DNA of 64,000 nucleotides from Pseudoxanthomonas helianthi. GTDB lineage: Bacteria; Pseudomonadota; Gammaproteobacteria; Xanthomonadales; Xanthomonadaceae. Position numbers and translations under genes: made by a program. The notes under the pieces are model-generated. The model was not told where the DNA came from, made no database searches, and saw only the letters and a program-made list of their open reading frames with translations. Each line of letters starts with the position of its first letter. The stretch's first letter is position 1. Shown piece after piece: positions 17,812-27,696 of the stretch. Location of the stretch: assembly GCF_017939625.1 (NCBI RefSeq), contig NZ_JAGKTC010000002.1, positions 859,592 to 923,591 of the forward strand, read 5' to 3'.

Positions 17812-17827
17812 GCTTGCGGGGAGAAGG
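17812..17827 (+). terminator. Weak hairpin after pheA
   Basis: CTTCTCTCC and GGGGAGAAG around a short loop follow the pheA stop by about 15 nt and could end the pheA transcript. No clear T-run follows, and similar sequence occurs in a repeat at 22480 and 49530, so this is uncertain. Confidence 0.35.
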
Positions 17828-17862
17828 TGACGAAGGCGGATGAAGGGCGCGTTTGTCCTCGC

Positions 17863-17890
17863 TCGTCATCCCCGCGAAGGCGGGGATCGC
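17863..17890. repeat. CGTCATCCCCGCGAAGGCGG repeat
   Basis: This palindromic unit (CCCCGCgaagGCGGGG core) recurs with one change at 44157-44184. It is one of at least two repeats filling the 17797-18160 gap between pheA and aroA, in which no gene is visible. Confidence 0.8.
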
Positions 17891-17916
17891 TCTTAAAGCA
17901 TTTCGCCTCGCGGCGA

Positions 17917-17950
17917 CCTACTTTTCTTTGCTTGTGCAAAGAAAAGTAGG
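17917..17950. repeat. 15-bp perfect hairpin repeat
   Basis: CCTACTTTTCTTTGC (17917-17931) pairs perfectly with GCAAAGAAAAGTAGG (17936-17950) around the loop TTGT. The sequence is of a type that is highly repeated in Xanthomonad genomes. The following 200 nt up to aroA contain GC-rich sequence without a supported gene. Confidence 0.85.
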
Positions 17951-18160
17951 CAAAAGAAAGCACACCCTTCCTCGCGCCCTTCGCTTCGCTACGGGTCCGT
18001 GGAGCCAGCGGGAATTTTCGGTGCGGCACATCCATGTGCCTTCCGAAAACGGCGCGCATCGTGCGCGCCGCCCCTGCGGGGTTTACCCGCCGTCTCCACC
18101 GCTGCGGACGGGACGGAAATTCAAAAGCAACGTCAAGTGCGCCTTACTGGAAATTGATCG

Positions 18161-19471
18161 ATGAGCGACAAGCAGAACTGGACGGCATCCCGCGGCAGAC
18201 CGCTGAGCGGCACCCTCGACATCCCCGGCGACAAGTCCGTCTCGCACCGCGCGGTGATGTTCGCCGCGCTGGCCGACGGCGTGTCGAAGATCGACGGCTT
18301 CCTCGAAGGCGAGGACACCCGTGCCACGGCGAAGGTGTTTTCGCAGCTGGGCGTGAAGATCGAAACGCCGTCGCCTTCGCGGCGCATCGTGCATGGCGTG
18401 GGCGTCGACGGATTGAAGGCGCCCTCCGCCCCGCTCGATTGCGGCAATGCCGGTACCGGCATGCGCTTGCTGGCCGGGCTGCTGGCCGCGCAGCCGTTCG
18501 ACAGCGTGCTCGTCGGCGACGAATCGTTGTCGAAACGACCGATGCGCCGCGTGTCCGCGCCGTTGGCCGAAATGGGCGCGCGGATCGACACGGAGGAGGG
18601 TGGCTTGCCGCCACTGCGCATCCACGGTGGCCACGCGCTGCGCGGCATCGATTTCGTTTCGCCGGTCGCCAGCGCCCAGGTCAAGTCGGCGGTGCTGCTT
18701 GCGGGCCTGTATGCCGAAGGCGAAACCTCGGTGCGCGAGCCGCATCCGACCCGCGATTACACCGAGCGCATGCTGTCCGCGTTCGGTGTCGACATCGAAT
18801 TCTCGCCGGGGTACGCGAAGCTGCGCGGTGGCCAGCGCCTGCGCGCGACCGACATCGCGGTGCCGGCGGATTTCTCCTCGGCGGCGTTCTTCCTGGTCGC
18901 CGCCAGCATCGTGCCGGGCAGCGAATTGCGCCTGCGTGCGGTCGGATTGAATCCGCGCCGTACCGGCCTGCTCGCGGCGTTGCGGTTGATGGGCGCGGAT
19001 ATCCGCGAAGAGAACCCGAGTTCGCATGGCGGGGAGCCGGTCGCGGACCTGGTGGTGCGCCATGCGCCGTTGCGCGGCATCGAAGTGCCGGAGGCGCTGG
19101 TGCCGGACATGATCGACGAATTCCCCGCATTGTTCGTCGCCGCGGCCTGCGCCGAAGGCCCGACCGTGGTGCGCGGCGCGGCAGAGCTGCGGGTCAAGGA
19201 ATCCGATCGCCTCGCGGTGATGTCGGCAGCGTTGCGTGCGCTGGGTTTGCGCGTCGATGAAACCGAGGACGGCGCGACCATCCACCCGGGGTCATTGCAG
19301 GGCGGTCGCGTCGACAGCCATGGCGACCATCGCATCGCAATGGCGACCGTGGTGGCCGCGCAGATGGCCGCGGGGGAAGTCGTGGTCGAAGACGTGGCTA
19401 ACGTGGCGACGTCCTTCCCGGGTTTCGACGCGCTGGCCGGTGGCGCCGGCTTTGGGCTGCGCAACGCGTAA
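18161..19471 (+). CDS. aroA: 3-phosphoshikimate 1-carboxyvinyltransferase (EPSP synthase)
   Basis: Shikimate-pathway enzyme joining shikimate 3-phosphate and phosphoenolpyruvate. The 436-residue product has PGDKSVSHRAVMF near residues 22-34, the PEP-site loop DCGNAGTGMR near 91-100, SLSKRPMRR, SAQVKSAVLLAG, and RVKESDR with DHRIAMA near the C-terminus. Overall it reads closest to class II (CP4-like) enzymes, yet it keeps Gly rather than Ala in the NAGTG loop. It follows serC and pheA on the same strand. Start chosen at the ATG at 18161; no competing start is close. Confidence 0.97.
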   Translation: MSDKQNWTASRGRPLSGTLDIPGDKSVSHRAVMFAALADGVSKIDGFLEGEDTRATAKVFSQLGVKIETPSPSRRIVHGVGVDGLKAPSAPLDCGNAGTGMRLLAGLLAAQPFDSVLVGDESLSKRPMRRVSAPLAEMGARIDTEEGGLPPLRIHGGHALRGIDFVSPVASAQVKSAVLLAGLYAEGETSVREPHPTRDYTERMLSAFGVDIEFSPGYAKLRGGQRLRATDIAVPADFSSAAFFLVAASIVPGSELRLRAVGLNPRRTGLLAALRLMGADIREENPSSHGGEPVADLVVRHAPLRGIEVPEALVPDMIDEFPALFVAAACAEGPTVVRGAAELRVKESDRLAVMSAALRALGLRVDETEDGATIHPGSLQGGRVDSHGDHRIAMATVVAAQMAAGEVVVEDVANVATSFPGFDALAGGAGFGLRNA

Positions 19472-19510
19472 GGCACGCTCCGTATTCGATACGGGTCAGC
19501 CGATATTTCC

Positions 19511-19598
19511 GGTGTGGGAGCGACGCAAGTCGCGAATGCCTTGTCGTGATGGCGGGCAATCGATCGAAAGCTTCGCGACTTACGTCGCTCCCCACACC
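19511..19598. repeat. Paired inverted repeat (26/27-nt arms)
   Basis: The arm at 19511-19536 (GGTGTGGGAGCGACGCAAGT plus CGCGAA) is repeated in inverse at 19572-19598 with one substitution and one inserted base. It lies after aroA in the convergent gap with the TonB-like gene, where it may also act as a transcript end. Confidence 0.9.
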
Positions 19599-19656
19599 GA
19601 GCATCAGGAATCCTGCCGTACCTGATGCGGGTCGGGACCATGCCCTGCACGACTCA

Positions 19657-20295
19657 TTACATCGCGCGTTCGTCCAGCACGAAATCCACTGGCACCTGGA
19701 CTACCGAAGCGACCGCCTTGCCGTTGCGCAGGGCAGGCTGGAAGCGCCAGTTGCGCACGGCGCTCAGTGCGGCGCGATCCAGGTCGCGGTCGCCGCTGCG
19801 GCGGGCGTAGCCGACCTCGATAGGCCGGCCGTCGGCGCCGACCTCCGCGCGCACCAGCACCATTCCCTCGACGCCGGCTCGCAAGGCGGCCACCGGATAT
19901 TTCGGCGGCGCATTGTCGGCCAACGGGCGCGCGTTGCGGGTCAGGTGCGCCACGCTGCGCGCGTTGCGCCGGCTTTCTGCAGTGGACTTCTTCGCCGCGG
20001 CGGACTTGCCCGCACTGCTGGCGGCCAGGTGCTTGTTCGCCGGTGCGGCGGCAGCCGGGGTGGGGCTGGGAATGACTGGCGTGGGCGTGGTGGCCGTGGG
20101 CGCCGGTGCGAACACGACGACGCGATCCGTGGCGCCGGAGGAGCCGCCGGCCCACGGCTGGTTCAACAACCACCAGATGCTCGCGGTCAGCAGGCCGAGC
20201 ATCAGCACCACCCACAACAGCAGGTGGTCATTGCGTCGCGGCGCGGCGGATTCGGTTTGCGGTGGGACGTGGAATTCGTTGCCGGGCGACGACAT
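19657..20295 (-). CDS. TonB family energy transducer, copy 1
   Basis: A 212-residue inner-membrane protein with a cytoplasmic N-terminus, one transmembrane helix (about residues 24-43), a Pro/Ala/Thr-rich linker and a C-terminal TonB domain from about residue 125 (PPKYPVAALRAGVEGMVLVR, then AVRNWRFQPALRNGK). It should couple the proton motive force, through ExbB/ExbD, to outer-membrane receptors. It is the second of two tandem paralogues of equal length. Its GGAGG ribosome-binding site lies inside a 14-bp hairpin (20297-20333), suggesting translational control. No exbB or exbD is in the window. Confidence 0.88.
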   Translation of the reverse strand: MSSPGNEFHVPPQTESAAPRRNDHLLLWVVLMLGLLTASIWWLLNQPWAGGSSGATDRVVVFAPAPTATTPTPVIPSPTPAAAAPANKHLAASSAGKSAAAKKSTAESRRNARSVAHLTRNARPLADNAPPKYPVAALRAGVEGMVLVRAEVGADGRPIEVGYARRSGDRDLDRAALSAVRNWRFQPALRNGKAVASVVQVPVDFVLDERAM

Positions 20296-20296
20296 G

Positions 20297-20333
20297 GGGC
20301 GAAACCTCCGGGGAGCTGTCCGGAGTTTCGCCC
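20297..20333 (-). promoter_or_regulatory. Leader hairpin burying the Shine-Dalgarno of the TonB gene
   Basis: Read on the minus strand, GGGCGAAACTCCGG (20333-20320) pairs over 14 bp with CCGGAGGTTTCGCCC (20311-20297) with one bulged G and an 8-nt loop. The ATG follows one base later at 20295, and the only good ribosome-binding site, GGAGG, is in the 3' arm. There is no U-tract, so it is not an ordinary terminator. Confidence 0.7.
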
Positions 20334-20415
20334 GAGCTTTGGTTCAATTTGCGTGATTGCGCGATGAACCTCGCCGCGCCTTCGGTCGGCATTCGGCTTT
20401 GTGCAGGAAGCGTAA

Positions 20416-22455
<2,040 letters not shown>

Positions 22456-22479
22456 TTTTCCCTGCTCCCTGCGGGAGAA

Positions 22480-22665
22480 GAGCCTGCCCCCGAATGCTTG
22501 AGTCGGGGGTGGCGCGCAGCGCCGGGTATCAAAGCCGCATCGAGCGGCTGAGGTACGGCGGAGTAGATGAGGGCGAACTGCCGGAATGTCAGAGGGTTCG
22601 CGAACGGTCGTAGTCGATCCCTTCGCCGTACCCTCACCCCAACCCCTCTCCCAATGGGAGAGGGG
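22480..22665. repeat. Composite hairpin repeats after serS
   Basis: The 235-bp gap holds a module GGGAGAAGAGCCTGCCCCCG followed by AATGCTTGAGTCGGG (22488-22521), which recurs in inverse at 49497-49531. Next come a GGTGGCGCGCAGCGCCGG hairpin, an AGCCGC...GCGGCT hairpin, and a 10-bp perfect stem CCCCTCTCCC/GGGAGAGGGG at 22643-22665. The last may terminate serS or azoR transcripts, which converge here. Confidence 0.75.
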
Positions 22666-22690
22666 CTCCGTGCGATTCCGCTTTCGTGAA

Positions 22691-23278
22691 TCAGGCGGCT
22701 TCGGCTAGTTCGCCGTCGTTCGCGGCGATCCTGGCCAGCGCGGCATTGATCGCCTGTTCGCGATGTTCCGGACCATAGGCGATGCCGTCGGCGCGGACGA
22801 ATTCGATGTCGGTGATGCCGAGGAAGCCGAACACCTGGCGCAGGTAGGGCTCGACGAAGTCGGTCGGCGAACCGGCATGGATACCGCCGAACGCGCCGGC
22901 CACGATCAGCTTCTTGCCGCCGGCCAGGCCTTCCGGCCCCTTCTCGGTGTAGCGGAAGGTGCGGCCGGCCACGGCGACGCGGTCGATCCAGGCCTTCAGC
23001 GTCGAGGGAATCGAGAAGTTGTACATCGGGGCGCCGATGACGATGACGTCCGCGTCGAGGAACTGCTGCATCGTGCGCTCGGCGGCCTCGGCTTCGGCCG
23101 GGTCAGCCTTAGCCAGCGACGCGCCGCTCAGGTGGGGCAGGGGCTCGGCGGCCAGGTCGCGGTACTCCACCTCGATGTGCGGAGCGCGCTGGCGCCAGTT
23201 GGCCACGGCGGCCGCCGAAAGCTGCCGGCTGACCGAGTTCTCGCCGAGGATGCTGGAATCGATATGCAACAGTTTCAT
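22691..23278 (-). CDS. azoR: FMN-dependent NADH-azoreductase
   Basis: A 195-residue flavodoxin-fold quinone/azo reductase of the AzoR family. The N-terminus MKLLHIDSSILGENSVSRQL forms the FMN-phosphate loop. APMYNFSIPSTLKAWIDRV and the glycine-rich GAFGGIH segment complete the flavin site. It reduces quinones and azo compounds with NADH in the cytoplasm and often responds to electrophile stress. It is divergent from a LysR regulator, with a 115-bp shared control region containing a TTCCA/TGGAA palindrome. Confidence 0.93.
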   Translation of the reverse strand: MKLLHIDSSILGENSVSRQLSAAAVANWRQRAPHIEVEYRDLAAEPLPHLSGASLAKADPAEAEAAERTMQQFLDADVIVIGAPMYNFSIPSTLKAWIDRVAVAGRTFRYTEKGPEGLAGGKKLIVAGAFGGIHAGSPTDFVEPYLRQVFGFLGITDIEFVRADGIAYGPEHREQAINAALARIAANDGELAEAA

Positions 23279-23371
23279 AGTAATATTCCGTTGAAATGCA
23301 GGATTGCTGCGGTTGGTGAAACAATAATTCGCTGCATTTTCGGAATAAAGATGGTTGTATATTACTTATTG

Positions 23372-23385
23372 TTCCAATAATGGAA
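23372..23385. promoter_or_regulatory. Putative LysR operator
   Basis: TTCCAataaTGGAA is a 5-4-5 palindrome in an A/T-rich divergent region 9 bp before the LysR ATG. Its position is suited to autorepression by the LysR protein and control of azoR. The flanks (TTATTG and TAAAAG) extend the symmetry weakly. Confidence 0.45.
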
Positions 23386-23393
23386 TAAAAGCC

Positions 23394-24371
23394 ATGCAAG
23401 ATCTCAATGACCTGTATTACTTCGCCATGGTGGTCGACCACGGCGGCTTCGCCGCGGCCGAACGCGCGCTGGGCATTCCGAAGTCGCGGCTGAGCCGGCG
23501 CATCAGCCAGCTGGAAACCGACATGGGCGTGCGCCTGCTGCAGCGCTCGACCCGCCGCTTCGCCGTCACCGACGTGGGCATGAGCGTGCATCGCCATGCG
23601 CAGACCATGCTGGCCGAGGCACAGGCCGCGCGCGAAGTGGTGGACCGGCTCAGCGCCGAACCGCGCGGCGTGGTCCGGGTCAGCGTGCCGGTGGCGGTGG
23701 CGCAGATGCAGTTGCCGAAGATCCTGCCGATGTTCCTCGACAAGTACCCGAAGGTGCGCCTGCAACTGCACGTCAACAATCGCCGCGTCGACATCATCAA
23801 CGAGGGTTACGACGTCGCCCTGCGCGTGCGCGCCAAGCTCGACGACGACGGCAGCCTGGTGATGCGCAGCTTCGGCCAGATCCAGGAACTGCTGGTCGCC
23901 AGCCCCAAGTACCTGAAGCGCGCAGGCCGCCCGCAGCGGCCCGAGGACCTGGCCGAACACGTCACCCTGAGCATCAGCGAAGACGAAGCGCGGCAACGCT
24001 GGGAGCTGCATGGCCCCGAGGGCGAAGTGCGCCGGGTCGACCTGCAGCCGCGCCTGATGGGCTTCGACTTCCCGTTGCTGCAGGCGCTGGCAAAGGACGG
24101 CTACGGCATCACCCTGTTGCCGGAAACGGTCTGCGCCGAAGCCGTGCGCAAGGGCGAACTGGAAGTGGTGTTGCCGGAATGGTCGCTGCCGCAGGGCATC
24201 TGCCACGCCGTGTTCGCCTCGCGCCGCGGCCTGTTGCCCGCTGTGCGGGTGTTTATCGATTTCCTCGCCGAACACCTGCCGCAGCTGATCGAGTCCTCGC
24301 GGCTGGATTGCGGCGGCAAGTGCGAGGAAGCCAAGGCCGAAATGGCGGCGAAGCTGAAAAAGGCGTCGTAG
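23394..24371 (+). CDS. LysR family transcriptional regulator
   Basis: A 325-residue LysR regulator. The winged helix-turn-helix covers residues about 1-60 (MQDLNDLYYFAMVVDHGGFAAAERALGIPKSRLSRRISQLE in overlapping pieces), and the effector domain runs from about 90 to 300. The ATG at 23394 is chosen because it begins the canonical DLNDLYYF start; 13 upstream in-frame codons are not conserved. It is divergent from azoR, which it most likely controls in response to quinones or azo compounds. The C-terminal tail has a CGGKC pair of cysteines that could be redox sensitive, which is an inference. Confidence 0.9.
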   Translation: MQDLNDLYYFAMVVDHGGFAAAERALGIPKSRLSRRISQLETDMGVRLLQRSTRRFAVTDVGMSVHRHAQTMLAEAQAAREVVDRLSAEPRGVVRVSVPVAVAQMQLPKILPMFLDKYPKVRLQLHVNNRRVDIINEGYDVALRVRAKLDDDGSLVMRSFGQIQELLVASPKYLKRAGRPQRPEDLAEHVTLSISEDEARQRWELHGPEGEVRRVDLQPRLMGFDFPLLQALAKDGYGITLLPETVCAEAVRKGELEVVLPEWSLPQGICHAVFASRRGLLPAVRVFIDFLAEHLPQLIESSRLDCGGKCEEAKAEMAAKLKKAS

Positions 24372-24427
24372 GCGTCCCGCGCATGCCAAAATGCCCGCGG
24401 CGCAACGTCCGCGAGCATTTCATAAAC

Positions 24428-24517
24428 GGAAGGATGGCCGAGCGGTTTAAGGCACCGGTCTTGAAAACCGGCGATGGGTCAAACCATCCGTGGGTTCGAA
24501 TCCCACTCCTTCCGCCA
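24428..24517 (+). tRNA. tRNA-Ser (anticodon TGA)
   Basis: A 90-nt class II tRNA with acceptor stem GGAAGGA/TCCTTCC, discriminator G and encoded CCA at the 3' end. The anticodon stem CCGGT/ACCGG encloses the loop CTTGAAA, giving the anticodon TGA. The long variable arm (GCGATGGGTCAAACCATCCG region) and GTTCGAATCC T-loop are as expected for tRNA-Ser. Confidence 0.98.
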
Positions 24518-24559
24518 ACTTCGCTTGCCGATGCATGACGGCAGCGCAAGGCAGGAACC

Positions 24560-25009
24560 ATGATCGGAAACGTTCGCCGACTCCAGTGTTGTTGGTTGTG
24601 TTGCGCGTTGCTGGTGCTCATCCTGGCCGCGTGCGCACGCACGCCGCCCGAGCAGGCTTTGCGCCAGCAGGTCGGCGCGCTCCAGCACGCCGTCGAAGCG
24701 CGCGATGCGGCGGCGATCGACGGGATGCTCGCCGCGGATTTCATCGGCAACGACGGGATGGACAAAAGCCAGGCCCGGCGCATGGCGGCTGCCTTGTTCA
24801 TCCGTTACCGCAACGTCGGGGTGAGCATCGGGCCGCTGCAGTTGCGCATGCAGGGGGAAAGCCAGGCAGCCGTGGATTTCACCGCCGCCGCCACGGGCGG
24901 CGACGGCGCGTTGCCGGACAGCGGTCAGCTCTGGGATGTGAAGACTGGCTGGCGGCTGGACGGCAGCGACTGGAAGCTGGTCAGTGCGGAGTGGAAATCG
25001 AAGCTGTAG
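24560..25009 (+). CDS. Lipoprotein with NTF2-like fold
   Basis: A 149-residue exported lipoprotein. The signal sequence ends in the lipobox LAAC with the modified cysteine at residue 25. The rest (about residues 28-149) resembles the NTF2/SnoaL-like cone fold: an initial helix LRQQVGALQHAVEARDAAAIDGMLA, then strands ending in DWKLVSAEWK. Such lipoproteins are common next to housekeeping genes; their function is mostly unknown. No operon partner is obvious: a tRNA lies upstream and the M28 peptidase gene is convergent. Confidence 0.7.
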   Translation: MIGNVRRLQCCWLCCALLVLILAACARTPPEQALRQQVGALQHAVEARDAAAIDGMLAADFIGNDGMDKSQARRMAAALFIRYRNVGVSIGPLQLRMQGESQAAVDFTAAATGGDGALPDSGQLWDVKTGWRLDGSDWKLVSAEWKSKL

Positions 25010-25083
25010 CGGTTCGCAGGCGTGGGCTTGAGCCCCACCATCCCTCGCTTCGAATGGGCCGCGCCGGTGGGCCAAGGCTCGCC

Positions 25084-25974
25084 CTACGGAGGGGATGCGC
25101 CCGCATCCCAGGTGCGAAGCGCGTCCTCGATGGTCTTCAGGGCGCGCGGCACGTTGGCCGGGTCGAGTTCGGCGACGGTGTCGCGATCGCTGTGGATCAC
25201 CTGCATGATTTTCGGCGGGTTCGTGGGTTTCTGCTTCGCGTACAACTGCTGGTACATCCTGAGGACGCCCTTGATCTCGTCGGCGTCGGTCAGCGAGAAC
25301 GAAACAGCCGGCAACTTCGCCTCGAGGAACGCCTGGTGATCGGTCGGGGGATACTTGTCGCCAGCGCTCAGCGGCATGCCGTTGGACTTGGCCGCTGCGG
25401 CGGTTTCCGCGGCGAGCGGCGCGTCGGGTCGCGGTGCCATCATCCATAGTGTGTCGCCCCAGCCGAATACGTCGAAATTGACGTACAGCGCGGGCTTCTC
25501 GCGGTCTTTGTCGGCAACGTAGGCCTTCGAGCCGAGCAGGCCCTTTTCTTCAAGGTCCCAGAACGCCACTGCGACGCGATGCTTGGCCAGCGGCCTGGCC
25601 TTCAGCGCAGAGGCCAGTTCCAGCACGGCCGCCGAGCCGGAGGCGTTGTCGGTGGCGCCACGGCCCTGCGCCACCCGGTCGTAGTGCGCGCCGATCAGCA
25701 GCAATGACGCACCTTCGGGCCCGCCGAGGTCGGCGATGATGTTGCGGCCTTGTTGCTTGTCCTGGGTGAAGGCTTCCTCGCGCCACTTCAGGCCCAGCGC
25801 ATCCAGCCGTTGCTGGATGGCCTTGCCGCGCGCCGCGGTGTCGTCGCCGGCGCTGATGCTGGCGACCTGGTCGGTCCACTGCCGGGCGACGTCTGGGATC
25901 GCGTTGTCGCGCGCGTGGGCCAAGCAGGGGAAGGCAAGGGCGGTGGCGAGTATCGCGAGGCGCAGCTGACGCAT
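25084..25974 (-). CDS. M28 family metallopeptidase, exported
   Basis: A 296-residue zinc aminopeptidase-like protein with a signal peptide ([21 protein letters not shown]). The M28 metal sites are visible: GAHYDRV (first His and Asp), [14 protein letters not shown] (bridging Asp), [12 protein letters not shown] (catalytic Glu pair) and a late His in MQVIHSDRD. The protein should act in the periplasm or outside, releasing N-terminal residues from peptides. The ATG at 25974 gives a normal signal peptide. Confidence 0.9.
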   Translation of the reverse strand: MRQLRLAILATALAFPCLAHARDNAIPDVARQWTDQVASISAGDDTAARGKAIQQRLDALGLKWREEAFTQDKQQGRNIIADLGGPEGASLLLIGAHYDRVAQGRGATDNASGSAAVLELASALKARPLAKHRVAVAFWDLEEKGLLGSKAYVADKDREKPALYVNFDVFGWGDTLWMMAPRPDAPLAAETAAAAKSNGMPLSAGDKYPPTDHQAFLEAKLPAVSFSLTDADEIKGVLRMYQQLYAKQKPTNPPKIMQVIHSDRDTVAELDPANVPRALKTIEDALRTWDAGASPP

Positions 25975-26047
25975 GGCCGGTTTCCCGTGGTTGGTGAAGC
26001 CGGGGATTATGCCGAAGCGAACCGCGGGAAGCGTTTCAGACAGGCAC

Positions 26048-26078
26048 AAAAAAGCCCGGAAACGCGGGTTTCCAGGCT
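26048..26078 (-). terminator. Rho-independent terminator of tRNA-Pro
   Basis: On the minus strand a hairpin AGCCTGGAAAC-CCGC-GTTTCCGGGCT (26078-26053) is followed directly by six T (26053-26048). It lies about 18 nt past the 3' end of tRNA-Pro and is a textbook intrinsic terminator. Confidence 0.85.
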
Positions 26079-26095
26079 GCTTGTACCAATGCGAT

Positions 26096-26172
<77 letters not shown>

Positions 26173-26182
26173 AAGGGCGCGT

Positions 26183-26212
26183 ATTGTATTCAGACCGACC
26201 CGTTCGGGGCAA
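26183..26212 (-). promoter_or_regulatory. Sigma-70 promoter of tRNA-Pro
   Basis: On the minus strand TTGCCC (26212-26207) and TACAAT (26188-26183) are 18 nt apart. The predicted start near 26176 is only a few bases before the mature tRNA 5' end at 26172. Confidence 0.6.
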
Positions 26213-26310
26213 GGGCCAAGCCGGTTTCCGCCGTGAACGGGCGTCGAACCGCTAAAATGATCGCCTGCCGCGGCCACGCCGCACCCTTGCCTTCCTTCAG
26301 GAGTTTCCGC

Positions 26311-27696
26311 TTGATCAAGCCGCGCACGCCGCCCGGGGTGATGGAACTGTTGCCCCGCGAACAGATCGCCTTCCAGCGCATGCTGGACACGATCCGCCGC
26401 AATTACGAGCGGTTCGGCTTCCTGCCGGTGGAAACGCCGGTATTCGAGTTGTCCGAAGTGCTGCTGACCAAGTCCGGCGGCGAGACCGAGCGGCAAGTGT
26501 ATTTCGCCCAGTCGACCGGCGCCCTTGAGAAGGAAGGCGAAGGCCTGCCCGAGCTGGCCCTGCGCTTCGACCTGACCGTGCCGCTGGCCCGCTACGTGGC
26601 CGAGCACGAGCACGAACTCGCTTTCCCGTTCCGCCGCTACCAGATCCAGCGGGTGTATCGCGGCGAACGTGCCCAGCGCGGCCGCTTCCGCGAGTTCTAC
26701 CAGTGCGACATCGACGTGATCGGCAAGGACGCGCTGAGTATCCGCTACGACGCGGAAGTGCTGGCGGTGATCCATGCGGTGTTCTCCGAACTGGGCATCG
26801 GCGATTTCACCGTGCAGTTGAACAACCGCAAGCTGATGCGCGGCTATTTCGAAGGGCTGGGCATCGCCGATGGCGAACAGCAGGCGCTGGTGTTGCGCGA
26901 GGTGGACAAGCTGGACAAGCGCGGCGCCGACTACGTGCGCGAGACGCTGACCGGCGAGGGCTTCGGCCTTTCGGACGAAGTGGTGGGCAAGATCCTCGAC
27001 TTCGTCGCCGTTCGCTCCTCCGGTTATGAAGACGCACTGGCCAAGCTCGACGCGCTGGGGCAGGGCAGCGATACGCTGAACCAGGGCATCACCGAGCTGC
27101 GCGAGGTGCTGCAACTGGTCCATGCGCTGGGCGTGCCCGACAGCGACTGGTGCCTCAACTTCTCCATCGCCCGCGGCCTCGATTACTACACCGGCACGGT
27201 CTACGAAACCCAGCTCGACGGTTATCCGCAGATCGGTTCGATCTGCTCGGGCGGCCGCTACGAAGACCTGGCCAGCCACTACACCAAGTCGAAGCTGCCG
27301 GGCGTCGGCATTTCGATCGGCGTGACCCGCCTGTTCTGGCAATTGCGCGAAGCGGGCCTGATTTCCGGCATCGAGGAAAGTTCGGTGCAGGCGCTGGTGG
27401 CGCTGATGGACGAATCGCGCATGGCCGATTCGCTCGACATCGCCCGTCGCCTGCGCGCGGGCGGCATCAACACCGAAGTGCAGATGGAGCCGAAGAAGAT
27501 CGGCAAGCAATTCCAGTACGCCTCCCGCGCGGGCATCCGCTTCGTCGTGCTGTGTGGCGACGATGAGGCCGCGCGCGGCGTGGTCGCGGTCAAGGACCTG
27601 CAGCGCGAGCAGCAGTTCGAGGTGCGGCGCGACGAACTGGCCTCGGCGCTGAAGGTGGAGTTGGAACAGGCGCGCGCGCTGGCGGGGCGTCGATGA
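26311..27696 (+). CDS. hisS: Histidyl-tRNA synthetase
   Basis: Class II synthetase charging tRNA-His, 461 residues. Motif 1 is around [13 protein letters not shown], motif 2 includes [29 protein letters not shown], and the histidine-specific motif [12 protein letters not shown] is intact. A C-terminal anticodon-binding domain begins near residue 370. The start is a TTG at 26311 (TTG ATC AAG CCG): a CAGGAG ribosome-binding site lies 7-12 nt upstream and the conserved IKPRTPPG begins there, whereas the next ATG would remove it. The 3' end overlaps the ammonia-lyase gene by 4 nt, implying translational coupling. Confidence 0.95.
   Translation: MIKPRTPPGVMELLPREQIAFQRMLDTIRRNYERFGFLPVETPVFELSEVLLTKSGGETERQVYFAQSTGALEKEGEGLPELALRFDLTVPLARYVAEHEHELAFPFRRYQIQRVYRGERAQRGRFREFYQCDIDVIGKDALSIRYDAEVLAVIHAVFSELGIGDFTVQLNNRKLMRGYFEGLGIADGEQQALVLREVDKLDKRGADYVRETLTGEGFGLSDEVVGKILDFVAVRSSGYEDALAKLDALGQGSDTLNQGITELREVLQLVHALGVPDSDWCLNFSIARGLDYYTGTVYETQLDGYPQIGSICSGGRYEDLASHYTKSKLPGVGISIGVTRLFWQLREAGLISGIEESSVQALVALMDESRMADSLDIARRLRAGGINTEVQMEPKKIGKQFQYASRAGIRFVVLCGDDEAARGVVAVKDLQREQQFEVRRDELASALKVELEQARALAGRR

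Noticed and set aside
20297-20333. The TonB leader hairpin as an intrinsic terminator of the upstream paralogue
   Set aside because: No T-run follows on the minus strand and the start codon comes one base after the stem, so a translational role is more likely.
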